Part shown: positions 25,515 through 34,933 of the stretch, in pieces
Layout: every line of letters starts with the position of its first letter
How positions within the stretch are numbered: the stretch's first letter is position 1
Assembly: GCA_900540345.1 (NCBI GenBank)
Contig: UQFK01000001.1
Location: 1 to 64,000, forward strand
Source: an uncultured Eggerthella sp.
GTDB taxonomy: Bacteria > Actinomycetota > Coriobacteriia > Coriobacteriales > Eggerthellaceae
DNA length: 64,000 nucleotides
Reading direction: 5' to 3'
Notes under the pieces: generated by a model
Told to the model about the DNA's origin: nothing
The model's database searches: none
The model's input: the letters and a program-made list of their open reading frames with translations, nothing else
Position numbers and translations under genes: made by a program

Positions 25515-25516
25515 CG

Positions 25517-26932
25517 CTATTTCGACTCAACCATTGGGATCGGTGTCTTATCCTCGACATCAAGATTGCCATCGTATACGTAGTATTTTGTCTCGCGCGC
25601 GATAAGCCCTGAGAGCAGCAATACCATGATGATGTTCGGTATAGCCATAAGCGCATTGGTGATATCGGATATCGTCCACATCATGTCTCCCACACCGATC
25701 GCACCCAAAAACGCAACAGCAACATACACGATCTGATAAGGCAAAATCGCATGCTTGCCGAACAGATAAGTGATGCAACGGCTGCCATAATACGACCATC
25801 CCAAGATAGTCGAATACGAGAACGCTACCATGCCAAGCACCAAAAGCGGAGTTCCAATGAAAGGAATCTGAGCAAACGCAAGACTTGCCAATTGCGCACC
25901 AGAGAAGATGGTCGGATTCGAGAGGATCTGCTCTTGGATATTCGGATAGGCGATCATAGTCGAAACCAATACGATACCCGTGAGTGCGCAAATGACCACG
26001 GTCGACCAAAAAGTTCCAGTCATTGCGATGAGTGCCTGCTCGGCAGGATTTTTCGTCTTAGCAGCTGCAGCGATGATAGGCGCAGAACCGAGACCCGATT
26101 CGTTGGAAAACAGACCGCGCGCGCAACCGAACTGCAAGGCAACCATGATGCCTGAGCCCACCGCCCCTCCGAATGCTGCCTTTGCGGTAAAAGCACACTC
26201 GAAGATAAGAACGAGCGCATCCCACAGATGCGCCCAATTAAGTGCAAGGATGATCACGCAACCAAGCGCATAGCCGATTGCCATAACAGGCACCAATCGC
26301 TCACATACATCCGAGATGATACGAACGCCACCAAAGATGACGACCGCTACCAAGATGACGATGATGGCGCCCACGATCCATGGAGCAATCTCGATCCCAC
26401 TTGAAGTGATGATGCCAGTCATCGCTGATGCCTGCACCGCTGAGCCTGTACCAATCGCGGCGATCGCAGCAAACAGCGCGAACGCGACTGCACCTAAACG
26501 CGCATACCAAGGCGTGGTTCCGTTCTTCATGAATCCGCGCTGCCACGCGTACATCGCACCGCCAAGCATATTGCCATTGTGGTCCTTGACACGATACTTG
26601 ATCGCGACGAACACTTCAGAATACTTCGTCGCAATACCAAAGACACCTGTTAGCCACATCCAAAAGACTGCGCCAGGACCACCCGCGAGAATCGCTGTGG
26701 CAACACCGACAATCGAGCCTGTACCAATGGTGGCGGCAAGTGCTGTTGCGAGCGCGCCAAACGGAGAGATGTCGCCTTGCCCATCATTCTTCTTGAAAGA
26801 AAGCCTGATGGCAGCGGGAATCTTGCGCTGGATGAAACGGGTGCGCACGGTCAAGAACAGATGGGATCCTAGGAGCAGCACGATCATCGCAGGCCCCCAC
26901 ACGAAAGCATCTATTTGATCGAGAATCTCCAT
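25517..26932 (-). CDS. AGCS-family sodium:alanine/glycine symporter
   Basis: The 471-residue membrane protein has about ten hydrophobic segments and family signatures: LATALAATIGTGSIVGVATAI, PGAVFWMWLTGVFGIATKYSEV, NESGLGSAPIIAAAAKT, and YSTILGWSYYG. These transporters import alanine or glycine with Na+. The start at 26932 (MEILDQIDAFVWGP) has GAAAGAA upstream; an ATG 18 nt further up is possible. Amino-acid uptake fits an asaccharolytic, peptide-fermenting life style, although that is inference from lineage. Confidence 0.92.
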   Translation of the reverse strand: MEILDQIDAFVWGPAMIVLLLGSHLFLTVRTRFIQRKIPAAIRLSFKKNDGQGDISPFGALATALAATIGTGSIVGVATAILAGGPGAVFWMWLTGVFGIATKYSEVFVAIKYRVKDHNGNMLGGAMYAWQRGFMKNGTTPWYARLGAVAFALFAAIAAIGTGSAVQASAMTGIITSSGIEIAPWIVGAIIVILVAVVIFGGVRIISDVCERLVPVMAIGYALGCVIILALNWAHLWDALVLIFECAFTAKAAFGGAVGSGIMVALQFGCARGLFSNESGLGSAPIIAAAAKTKNPAEQALIAMTGTFWSTVVICALTGIVLVSTMIAYPNIQEQILSNPTIFSGAQLASLAFAQIPFIGTPLLVLGMVAFSYSTILGWSYYGSRCITYLFGKHAILPYQIVYVAVAFLGAIGVGDMMWTISDITNALMAIPNIIMVLLLSGLIARETKYYVYDGNLDVEDKTPIPMVESK

Positions 26933-27203
26933 ACAGTTCTTTCGCGCCACCTATCCATCGATAAAGCAAAGAGCCAAACGACAAAGCGTCCAGCTCTTAA
27001 GAAGTTACCTTCCCATTATCGGCAAAAATGCAGCTGAATACAAACATCGTGGACGATCTTTCGGTAGCGCGGCTTAAGGGACACTCGTTATCAAGCCAAT
27101 CCCATAGCATTTAGAAGCGCTCAGATGCATGCAACGATAAATCTGTGTGCAAATCCGCTATGATTAAGCAACTATTATCGGACATCTACCTGAAGGATCT
27201 TCG

Positions 27204-28136
27204 ATGGTCTACCACACGATACTTGACGCCATTGGTGATACGCCACTCATCACGCTCAACCACATGACCACGCCTGACCAAGCACGCATCGTCGTGAAAT
27301 ACGAAGGCCTGAACGTAGGTGGCTCCATCAAGACACGAACTGCGCTTCAGATGATCAACGGCGCCGAGGCGCGTGGCATCTTGAACAAAGATTCCATCAT
27401 CGTTGAACCAACCAGTGGCAATCAAGGTATTGGTCTTGCAATGGTGTGCGCGGTAAAAGGCTATAAGGCCGTGCTGATCATGCCTGATTCTGTCTCGGAC
27501 GAGCGCCATAAGCTCGTGACCCAATACGGTGCAGAGATCGTGCTCGTACATGACGAAGGAGATATAGGCGAATGCATCAAAAAATGCATCGCGCTCGCAA
27601 ACGATAGGGCAGCAGCCGATCCCCATGTCTACATCCCTCAGCAGTTCGAAAACACTGACAACCTCGTAGCGCATGAGACCACCACCGCTCAAGAGATCTT
27701 GCGCGATATCGATGGGCCTATCGATGGGTTTTGTGCAGGTTTTGGCACAGGAGGCACCATCTCTGGCGTCGGCAAGATCTTGCGTGAAGCTTACCCTAAC
27801 CTGGTCATCTGGGTTGCCGAACCAGATCAAGCAGCTATCCTTTCTGGCGGGGTGATCGGATCGCATATGCAGCAAGGTATAGGTGATGGCATAATTCCAG
27901 CCATCTTCGATACCGATATTTACGACGATACCTGCCTTATCAGTGATGAAGAAGCGATCGAAACAAGCAGGCAGCTTGCACGTAGAGAAGGAATCCTCTG
28001 CGGCATATCTTCAGGAACGAATGTCGCTATCGCACGCCGCCTCGCCAGTTATCTTGGTCCCGGCAAAACGGTTGTCACGATCCTACCCGACACAGGAGAG
28101 CGGTACTTCTCTACCGATCTGTTCGCAAACGAATAA
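27204..28136 (+). CDS. Cysteine-synthase-like PLP-dependent enzyme
   Basis: The 310-residue fold-type II PLP enzyme has the Schiff-base Lys in GLNVGGSIKTRTAL. In standard O-acetylserine sulfhydrylases this reads NPGGSVKDR, so Pro, Val and Asp are replaced. The substrate loop is PTSGNQGIGLAM (family TSGNTG), the phosphate-binding loop is GFGTGGTISGVGK, and the C-terminal Ser region is GISSGTNVAIA. The TSGNQG loop and altered lysine motif make the natural substrate uncertain: O-acetylserine, O-phosphoserine, cystathionine or another amino acid. It is a single gene. Confidence 0.82.
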   Translation: MVYHTILDAIGDTPLITLNHMTTPDQARIVVKYEGLNVGGSIKTRTALQMINGAEARGILNKDSIIVEPTSGNQGIGLAMVCAVKGYKAVLIMPDSVSDERHKLVTQYGAEIVLVHDEGDIGECIKKCIALANDRAAADPHVYIPQQFENTDNLVAHETTTAQEILRDIDGPIDGFCAGFGTGGTISGVGKILREAYPNLVIWVAEPDQAAILSGGVIGSHMQQGIGDGIIPAIFDTDIYDDTCLISDEEAIETSRQLARREGILCGISSGTNVAIARRLASYLGPGKTVVTILPDTGERYFSTDLFANE

Positions 28137-28191
28137 ATGCGATCATGATCAAGCAACCCATCTCAGGTAAGGATGCGATTCGCCTCCAGAG

Positions 28192-30465
28192 CTAAAGCAC
28201 GCTCACTGGGTCAATATCGATCGAAACATTGACAGTCTTATGCACTTTACGCGTACGGAAATAATCATTGAAGAGCGCTGATATCTCGTAGTCAGGTCGT
28301 GACTTAATAAGGATATGGTAGCGCCAGTTCTTCTTTAGACGAGAGAGCACGCAAGGCGTCGGCGGAAAGATCTGAACATCTTCCTGCGCCTCTTGTTCTT
28401 CTACAAGATGCATCAGATCAAAGAACAGCTGCTGCGAAACACCGATCACTTCCGATTCGCTTGCTCCCCAAATGAGCACGTTGGCCATACGCACGTACGG
28501 TGGATAGTTCAGGTTCTTGCGCAATTCGAGTTCATGCTTAAGAAATCCTTCGCGATCATAATGCGCAGCAGCACGAATAGCCATATCGTGTGCGCTATAA
28601 GTCTGCACGATCACCTTACCAGGGAGTTCTGCACGTCCTGATCGACCCGCTACCTGCTCGATCAAGTCAAAGGTACGCTCCGAGCTTCTAAAATCAGGCA
28701 GGTGCAGCATCGTGTCAGCATTGATGACACCAACCAAGGTCACATCATCAAAATCGAGACCCTTAGCGATCATCTGCGTGCCCAAGAGCACTGCCGCTTC
28801 AGCCTTTGCAAACTGCTCGAGCAACCGTTGATGGTCGCCCTTATGAGCGGTAGTATCTGCATCCATGCGAATGACATCAACTGGCCGCTCTTGCAAGAAA
28901 CTGCGAAGCTCTGCCTCTACCCGCTGTGTACCAGCACCAAAACGCTTCAAGTAAGGCGACCCGCAATCAGGACAGGTAACAGGAGCACTAGTTTCATACC
29001 CACAATGATGACAGACAAGACGATTACCGTCCTCGTGGTACGTAAGCGACGTCGAACACGACTCGCATTCAGGAACATATCCGCAATCACGACACAACAG
29101 GAATTGCGCAAAACCACGCTGGTTCAGTAGCAAGACCGCCTTCTCGTTTTTGTCGAGAGTTTCATTCAAAGCTCTCTGAAGCGCTTTGGAGAACATCTTT
29201 CGATTGCCACCGCCGAACTCGCGCGCCATATCAACAACCTGGATAGAAGGTAACGGCTTACCGTTCGCGCGCTTTGCCATGATCACCTGATGCCACGATT
29301 CATCAGTCTTCGCACGATGCAGTGCCTCAATTGAAGGCGTTGCAGAACCTAAGATAAGGGTGGCACCTGCTTTATTCGCCATCCATTCGGCCACATCGCG
29401 TGTCACATAGCGCGGGGCTTGATCCTGCTTATAGCTGCCCTCATGCTCTTCATCGATGATGATCATGCCCACCTCTGCAAGTGGAGCAAAAAGCGCACTA
29501 CGCGCACCCACCACTACACGAATCGCACCTGAGCGAATAAGATCCCACTGATCGAATCGTTCACCTTGGCTCATGCGCGAATGAAGCACCGCAACCGTAT
29601 CACCGAATCGGCCTCGAAAACGAGCGACTGTTTGAGGGGTAAGCGAGATCTCGGGGACAAGAACAATTGCATTCCTTCCCCGCTTCAGTTCTTCTTCGAT
29701 CACACAGAGAAACACCTCTGTCTTGCCCGAACCGGTCACGCCATCAAGCACGACCACTTCCCCATCAGCACGCTGCTGAGCAGCGTTGATAACCTTGAGC
29801 GCATCAGCCTGCGCCTGCGTGAGCGTGGGCCGTTCGTGAATACGTTTCGCGAACGCAGAGCTGATCTCGGCCTTGCCACGTACGCGGCGGCGTTCCTCGA
29901 TCGCGATCACGCCTTTGGATTCAAGTGCTTTGAGCACCGCAGAGACCGAACCATATTCAGCAGTCAGATCGGCAACCTTCAAGTCGCCCTGCTCAAGAGC
30001 CTCAAGGATAGCGATCTGCTTCACTGCACCCTTGCGAGGGGTGAAATCATCGGCGGCAGGCAAACGCGATGCCCAACGCTCATCAACTTGCTGGATCTTA
30101 GGATAGAGTACTTCCCACTGCCCATCCACGCGACGCATCTTCGGCGTCGCACCAGGTGGCAACAACAAACGCACACATGAAGAGAGTGGTGCGATATATC
30201 GATCGGACAAATAGAATGCCAACTGTGCTCCTGCTTCATCGAAGTACGAATCAGAGAGCACTGAGTGGATGGACTTGATGCGCGAAACATTCTCGGGAGC
30301 TTCTGAGCTCAGCGCGACTACATAACCTACTGCGCGGCGTCCTCCGAACGGAACGAGCACCGCGCATCCAACGCGCACCTCATCAAGCTCATCAGGCACA
30401 GCATAGACATAAGCGCTATCAAGCGCTTGGGTTGGGATATCGAGTATGACTGAAGCGTAGGCCAT
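28192..30465 (-). CDS. priA: Primosomal replication restart helicase PriA
   Basis: The 757-residue protein has an N-terminal 3'-DNA-binding domain (ILDIPTQALDSAYVYAVPDEL), Walker A LDGVTGSGKTEVFLCVI, DEEH helicase motif IIDEEHEGSYKQDQ, the zinc-binding cysteine block (CRDCGYVPECESCSTSL and CHHCG...CPDCG), and the C-terminal motif VAGRSGRAELPG. It restarts stalled forks by loading the replisome. The start at 30465 fits the family N-terminus; an ATG 21 nt upstream also exists. It is convergent with the cysteine-synthase-like gene. Confidence 0.95.
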   Translation of the reverse strand: MAYASVILDIPTQALDSAYVYAVPDELDEVRVGCAVLVPFGGRRAVGYVVALSSEAPENVSRIKSIHSVLSDSYFDEAGAQLAFYLSDRYIAPLSSCVRLLLPPGATPKMRRVDGQWEVLYPKIQQVDERWASRLPAADDFTPRKGAVKQIAILEALEQGDLKVADLTAEYGSVSAVLKALESKGVIAIEERRRVRGKAEISSAFAKRIHERPTLTQAQADALKVINAAQQRADGEVVVLDGVTGSGKTEVFLCVIEEELKRGRNAIVLVPEISLTPQTVARFRGRFGDTVAVLHSRMSQGERFDQWDLIRSGAIRVVVGARSALFAPLAEVGMIIIDEEHEGSYKQDQAPRYVTRDVAEWMANKAGATLILGSATPSIEALHRAKTDESWHQVIMAKRANGKPLPSIQVVDMAREFGGGNRKMFSKALQRALNETLDKNEKAVLLLNQRGFAQFLLCRDCGYVPECESCSTSLTYHEDGNRLVCHHCGYETSAPVTCPDCGSPYLKRFGAGTQRVEAELRSFLQERPVDVIRMDADTTAHKGDHQRLLEQFAKAEAAVLLGTQMIAKGLDFDDVTLVGVINADTMLHLPDFRSSERTFDLIEQVAGRSGRAELPGKVIVQTYSAHDMAIRAAAHYDREGFLKHELELRKNLNYPPYVRMANVLIWGASESEVIGVSQQLFFDLMHLVEEQEAQEDVQIFPPTPCVLSRLKKNWRYHILIKSRPDYEISALFNDYFRTRKVHKTVNVSIDIDPVSVL

Positions 30466-30504
30466 CGTGCCCGTAGTATAACGCATGTGTAGTGGTCAAG
30501 CGCA

Positions 30505-31758
30505 CTACGAAAGCGAAGGACACGCCGCTTTCAGATCGTCGACCTTGTTCGTATGTTCCCAGGTGAATTCAGGAAGCTCTCGTCCGAAGTGACCATATGC
30601 TGCCGTCTTGCGATAGATCGGACGGCGAAGGTCGAGCGCCTCGATGATCGCAGCAGGACGCAGATCGAAAACCTTATCCACTGCCGCTTCGATCTCTTCT
30701 TGGGGCACATGGTTCGTACCGAACGTATCCACCATGATCGATACCGGCTTTGCAACGCCGATCGCATACGCGATCTGCACTTCACAGCGATCTGCCAGAC
30801 CAGCTGCGACCACATTTTTCGCGACCCAACGTGCAGCATAAGCACCTGAGCGGTCGACCTTGGTGCAATCCTTGCCTGAGAACGCCCCGCCACCGTGACG
30901 GCCCATACCTCCATAGGTATCAACGATGATCTTGCGTCCAGTAAGACCAGCATCGCCCATTGGGCCGCCCACTACGAAGCGGCCAGTCGGGTTGATGAAG
31001 AGCTCGGCGCCTTCATACGACATACCCAATTCTTCGAACACGGGATCTATGACCTGCGCCACGATATCCTGACGCAGCTGCTCGGTATCGATATCTTCAG
31101 AATGCTGCGTCGAGACCACGATCTTGTCGATAGCAACAGGCACTCCATCTTCATAGCGAACGCTGACCTGCGTCTTTCCGTCAGGGCGAAGATAAGACAA
31201 GATGCCTTCTTTGCGCACACGTGTCAAACGCTCGGCCAAGCGATGCGCAGCATGGATGGGAAGCGGCATGAGCTCTTTGGTCTCGTTGCAGGCATAACCA
31301 AACATCATGCCCTGATCACCTGCGCCGATCTCAGAAAGCGCATCTTCGGCAGCACCGTGTTGTGCTTCATATGACTGATCGACACCCATGGCGATATCGG
31401 GTGATTGTTCGTGGATGGCATTCATAACACCGCAAGTTATCGCATCGAAACCGAACTTCGCGCGGTTATAGCCAATATCGTCGATCACATCTCGAACGAT
31501 AGCGGGCACGTCGACATAAGCTTGCGTGCGTATCTCACCCGTAACGATGACCATGCCCGTAGTAGCCACGGTCTCGCATGCGCAGCGAACAGCGCTCGGA
31601 TCAGCAGGTGCGCCCGAAGGAGAGATATAGCCCTGCTCGGCAAGAGCGATCTCTTTTTCCAGGATCGCGTCCAAGATAGCATCCGAGATCTGATCGCAGA
31701 TCTTGTCGGGGTGTCCTTCGGTAACGGATTCTGAAGTGAACAGAAACGAATTAGCCAT
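30505..31758 (-). CDS. metK: S-adenosylmethionine synthetase
   Basis: The 417-residue enzyme has FTSESVTEGHPDKICDQ at the start, GAGDQGMMFGYA (signature 1), and GGGAFSGKDCTKVDRSGAY (signature 2, P-loop). It forms AdoMet from methionine and ATP. The ATG at 31758 follows the radical SAM stop codon after a single base, so the two are translated from one message with no separate ribosome site. Longer readings into the radical SAM gene are rejected because the conserved N-terminus starts here. Confidence 0.96.
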   Translation of the reverse strand: MANSFLFTSESVTEGHPDKICDQISDAILDAILEKEIALAEQGYISPSGAPADPSAVRCACETVATTGMVIVTGEIRTQAYVDVPAIVRDVIDDIGYNRAKFGFDAITCGVMNAIHEQSPDIAMGVDQSYEAQHGAAEDALSEIGAGDQGMMFGYACNETKELMPLPIHAAHRLAERLTRVRKEGILSYLRPDGKTQVSVRYEDGVPVAIDKIVVSTQHSEDIDTEQLRQDIVAQVIDPVFEELGMSYEGAELFINPTGRFVVGGPMGDAGLTGRKIIVDTYGGMGRHGGGAFSGKDCTKVDRSGAYAARWVAKNVVAAGLADRCEVQIAYAIGVAKPVSIMVDTFGTNHVPQEEIEAAVDKVFDLRPAAIIEALDLRRPIYRKTAAYGHFGRELPEFTWEHTNKVDDLKAACPSLS

Positions 31759-31759
31759 A

Positions 31760-33265
31760 TTAGTTTTGCACTTTCTCGGTCTCTGCTGATGTTTCGGTCT
31801 TCTGAGCAACGATCGAACGAGGATCGCGATCGGGGTCCCATGCGCCACGAATCACACGGCCCGTGCGTTCGAATCGAGTAAGGTCAGTATCCGACATACC
31901 GATGTTGTCGCGCTGACGATTAGCGGTACGCGGACCATGCTCATCCATCCACAAACGCTCCGCCACGGGAGCCCACGCCTCAGCAGCTGGTTTTGTCTTT
32001 GCGCACAGCTCTTCAGCGCTCTCTTGCGCCACCAGATCGGTAGAATGTGCGCCTGACTCTGCCACCATGTACTCCAAGCATTCAGGGTTCTCGAGCATAG
32101 GACATGGTCGCATGTAATTATCGTTGAAGGGCTGTTCGTGGTAATACTGCATGAACAGCGGGGAACGAAGGCAATCCAGCAACGAAGAATCGTGGATGTT
32201 CGCATTCGAATAGTGCACGAACACACAGGGCTCAACGTCACCTGCTGCATTGATATGCAAGTAGCGACGACCACCCGCAATGCAACCACCAACGTATTCG
32301 CCATCGTGCTGGAAATCGAGCGTGAATAGTGGCTTAGTCTGACGCATCTTGTCGACAAATAAATAGAGCTTCTCGCGCTGTTCAGGGGTGGGCATCAAGC
32401 TAGTCGGAGCATCTTTGCCTACTGGCATATAGGTAAAGATCCAAGCGAACAGTGCGCCCTTATCGATCAACCAGTCGAAGTATTCTTCACTGGTAACGCT
32501 CGGTGAATTCTCCGAGGTATAGCAGATGGAAACACCGAAAGGAAGTTTGTGTGCACGCAAAAGATCCATCGCCTGATCGACCTTTTGATAAACACCATCG
32601 CCACGGCGAGAATCCGTTGATGCCTCGTCTCCTTCTGCCGAGATGGCTGGAACGAAATTCTTAACACGTATCATCTCTTGGCAGAAATCTTCGTCGATGA
32701 GCGTTGCATTGGTAAAGCAGAGAAATGCACAATCGGGGTGGGCTTCGCAGAGCTTGATGAGGTCCTTCTGGCGCACCAGCGGCTCGCCGCCAGTATAGAT
32801 GTAGACATGAACACCAAGCTCTTTTCCTTGTGTGATGATCGAATCGATATCTTCATAGGAAAGATTGAGTGCATGACCATAATCAGCTGCCCAGCAACCA
32901 GTACAGTGTAGATTGCATGCACTTGTAGGATCGAGCAAGATAGCCCAAGGGATATTACATTCGTACTTATCGCGATTCTGTTCTTGCGTACCCCATGCTA
33001 AAAGGTTCGCATCAACGATAAAGGCCTTTAAAAGCTCGTCGCGCATCTCAGGATTCAGATCCATGACCTTCATAATAAGCTGGTACCAATTGTTTTTGGT
33101 CTCGATCGAATTGCGAATAGCTTCGCGCTGTTGCGGAAACAAAGCATTTGGAACCAGCTTATCAAGTGTGTCCATGATCTTATTGATGTTTTTTTCCGGA
33201 TCCTCAAGCAGATAGTTCATCAGCTTCGTAATGGCTGCCTTTTTGATGCGGTCCTTAGCTTTCAT
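31760..33265 (-). CDS. Radical SAM protein with SPASM-like C-terminus
   Basis: The 501-residue protein has an N-terminal helical region of about 100 residues, then a radical SAM core with the cluster motif SACNLHCTGCWAADYG (CxxxCxxC) and the GGEPLV SAM-binding strand. The C-terminal part has a Cys series (GGCIAGGRRYLHINAAGD, EPCVFVHYSN, RPCPMLENPECL) like a SPASM auxiliary Fe-S region, followed by about 80 more residues. The substrate is unknown. Co-transcription with metK means the enzyme and its cofactor supply are linked, which is unusual and may matter for regulation. Confidence 0.85.
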   Translation of the reverse strand: MKAKDRIKKAAITKLMNYLLEDPEKNINKIMDTLDKLVPNALFPQQREAIRNSIETKNNWYQLIMKVMDLNPEMRDELLKAFIVDANLLAWGTQEQNRDKYECNIPWAILLDPTSACNLHCTGCWAADYGHALNLSYEDIDSIITQGKELGVHVYIYTGGEPLVRQKDLIKLCEAHPDCAFLCFTNATLIDEDFCQEMIRVKNFVPAISAEGDEASTDSRRGDGVYQKVDQAMDLLRAHKLPFGVSICYTSENSPSVTSEEYFDWLIDKGALFAWIFTYMPVGKDAPTSLMPTPEQREKLYLFVDKMRQTKPLFTLDFQHDGEYVGGCIAGGRRYLHINAAGDVEPCVFVHYSNANIHDSSLLDCLRSPLFMQYYHEQPFNDNYMRPCPMLENPECLEYMVAESGAHSTDLVAQESAEELCAKTKPAAEAWAPVAERLWMDEHGPRTANRQRDNIGMSDTDLTRFERTGRVIRGAWDPDRDPRSIVAQKTETSAETEKVQN

Positions 33266-33314
33266 AGAAGACCCTCTTTCTTGTATAGACCCATTCCTTT
33301 TCCCCAGAAATCAA

Positions 33315-33340
33315 AAAGAGCAATCGATGAATTGCTCTTT
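33315..33340 (-). promoter_or_regulatory. Hairpin at the presumed 5' end of the radical SAM-metK message
   Basis: AAAGAGCAAT (33315-33324) and ATTGCTCTTT (33331-33340) form a perfect 10-bp stem with a 6-nt loop. On the minus strand a candidate promoter lies immediately upstream: TTGATA (33365-33370) and CATAAT (33344-33349), 15 bp apart. Transcripts would start at the hairpin base, about 50 nt before the coding region. It could stabilise the 5' end, act as an operator, or be a weak terminator; its T-run is short. Confidence 0.5.
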
Positions 33341-33381
33341 ACCATTATGCCACTAAAAGAAAGATATCAAGTGGTTTTATG

Positions 33382-33404
33382 CAACAATCGTCACCTTATT
33401 GTTG
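33382..33404. promoter_or_regulatory. Inverted repeat between divergent genes
   Basis: CAACAAT (33382-33388) and ATTGTTG (33398-33404) form a perfect 7-bp inverted repeat with a 9-bp spacer. It lies just upstream of the candidate radical SAM promoter and could be a regulator binding site. Confidence 0.35.
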
Positions 33405-33532
33405 GGAGCTTTCGAGGCGATCTGCTCAAGATCAATCGGCTTGCGCTACCATGAATGAAATAAACAACGATCGCCTTTGGTCCAGACAGAATCTATGATC
33501 GAAAAACAGGCGATCCACCAGAAAGGCTACTC

Positions 33533-34924
33533 ATGAAAAGCGACAAGATGCTCACACAGGAATATTTCGACATCATGAATTCGCTTGATGGTGATGTTGC
33601 GGGTAGAGAAGCTGCACAAGCCTATATGGAACAATCAAGCGCGATCGTGCATCATCGCGTAGTGGGCGCATCGTTTATTCCGCGTCTTTACAATACCGAA
33701 GTTTGGGATCGCTTCCGCTTCATTGCAGAAACAACGCATACGATACTTTGCAAAGTGATCGAACGCTATCGCAGCGATGCGAGCTATCGCAAGATCTTCG
33801 ACTATGACCAACGTCTGGTCGAACTAGCTCTTCTCCCCCGCGGCTATGATGCAGTGCTCCCTTTCGCCCGCGTCGACATCTTCCTGAATGAAGACACACT
33901 CGAAAGCGCGTTTTGCGAAATAAACGGCGATGGATCGGCAGGACTCAACGAGGACCGCGAGATCGTGCACAGCATCGAGGGTAGCGAGACGTTCATCACC
34001 TTTGCTAAGAAGCATCGTATCGAAAGCTGTGAGCTATTTGAAACGTGGGTGAAGGAGTTCATCTCCATCTACAACACGTTCGAGAATAAGGTCGAGCATC
34101 CACGCTTCGCGATCTGCGACTATCTTGATGTAGGCGTGGTCGATGAATTTCGTATCTTCTGCGGCTACTTCGCACGAGCGGGCTACGAATGCGTGGTCGA
34201 AGATGTACGCAATCTGCGTTTCGATGGCACCACTTTGCGCGATAGCCAGGGTCAACCCGTGAATGCGATCTGGCGCCGAAGCGTCACCAACGATGTGATC
34301 GAACATTGGGACGAAACGCAAGACCTCATCGCTGCCGTACGCGCTGGAGCTGTTGCGCTTATTGGGGCCTTTTCAGGCCATATCGTCCATGATAAGCAGA
34401 TCTTCGAAGCACTGCGCCATCCGCTCACAAAGGCATTCCTGACTGATGAAGAGAACGCCTTTGTCGAAGAGCAGATTCCTCTCACGCATTTCCTCACTGA
34501 TGAAGATTGCGATCTAGCAGCCATTCGAAACAATAAGGATGCCTGGATCATCAAACCCACCGATGCCTACGGCGCACGCGATGTTTACGCAGGTATTTCG
34601 TGCACGTCTGAGAAATGGAACGAGCTCATCGATCGTTTTGCCAATGGAGCTGCAGGCGCACCGTTTCTGGTACAACGCTACATCACGCCCTATAAGACCA
34701 ATACGCTTCCCCCTGCCGCCGATACTGCTTGGCTTATTGAACAGGGCTTCATGCAAGCAAACGATGGTGAAGCGCCGTTGCGCGGGATCCCCTATAACAA
34801 CATCAGCGGCCTCTATCTCTTCAACGGCACATTCCAAGGGATATTCTCGCGTTTAGGACCGCTTCCTGAGATCAGCAAAGAGCACCATGGCATCACTGCT
34901 GCCACGATCCGCGTACTTGACTAG
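33533..34924 (+). CDS. ATP-grasp-type ligase, glutathionylspermidine-synthase-like
   Basis: This 463-residue protein begins at 33533 behind AGAAAGG. The middle and C-terminal parts resemble circularly arranged ATP-grasp ligases of the glutathionylspermidine synthase/YgiC or DUF404 kind: FCEINGDGSAGLNEDREI (substrate region), VNAIWRRSVTND, LIGAFSGHIVHDKQIFEAL, DAWIIKPTDAYGARDVYAG (nucleotide-binding Lys strand) and PFLVQRYI. Such enzymes join a carboxylate to an amine using ATP. The exact substrate is not predictable, and there is no peptidase or amidotransferase neighbour. The next gene is a DUF1461 membrane protein 10 nt downstream, so they are probably co-transcribed. Confidence 0.6.
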   Translation: MKSDKMLTQEYFDIMNSLDGDVAGREAAQAYMEQSSAIVHHRVVGASFIPRLYNTEVWDRFRFIAETTHTILCKVIERYRSDASYRKIFDYDQRLVELALLPRGYDAVLPFARVDIFLNEDTLESAFCEINGDGSAGLNEDREIVHSIEGSETFITFAKKHRIESCELFETWVKEFISIYNTFENKVEHPRFAICDYLDVGVVDEFRIFCGYFARAGYECVVEDVRNLRFDGTTLRDSQGQPVNAIWRRSVTNDVIEHWDETQDLIAAVRAGAVALIGAFSGHIVHDKQIFEALRHPLTKAFLTDEENAFVEEQIPLTHFLTDEDCDLAAIRNNKDAWIIKPTDAYGARDVYAGISCTSEKWNELIDRFANGAAGAPFLVQRYITPYKTNTLPPAADTAWLIEQGFMQANDGEAPLRGIPYNNISGLYLFNGTFQGIFSRLGPLPEISKEHHGITAATIRVLD

Positions 34925-34933
34925 GTATCATTC

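Noticed and set aside
33266..33480. SAM riboswitch upstream of the radical SAM-metK unit
   Set aside because: Apart from a short hairpin at 33315-33340, the conserved helices and core sequences of known SAM riboswitches were not recognised.
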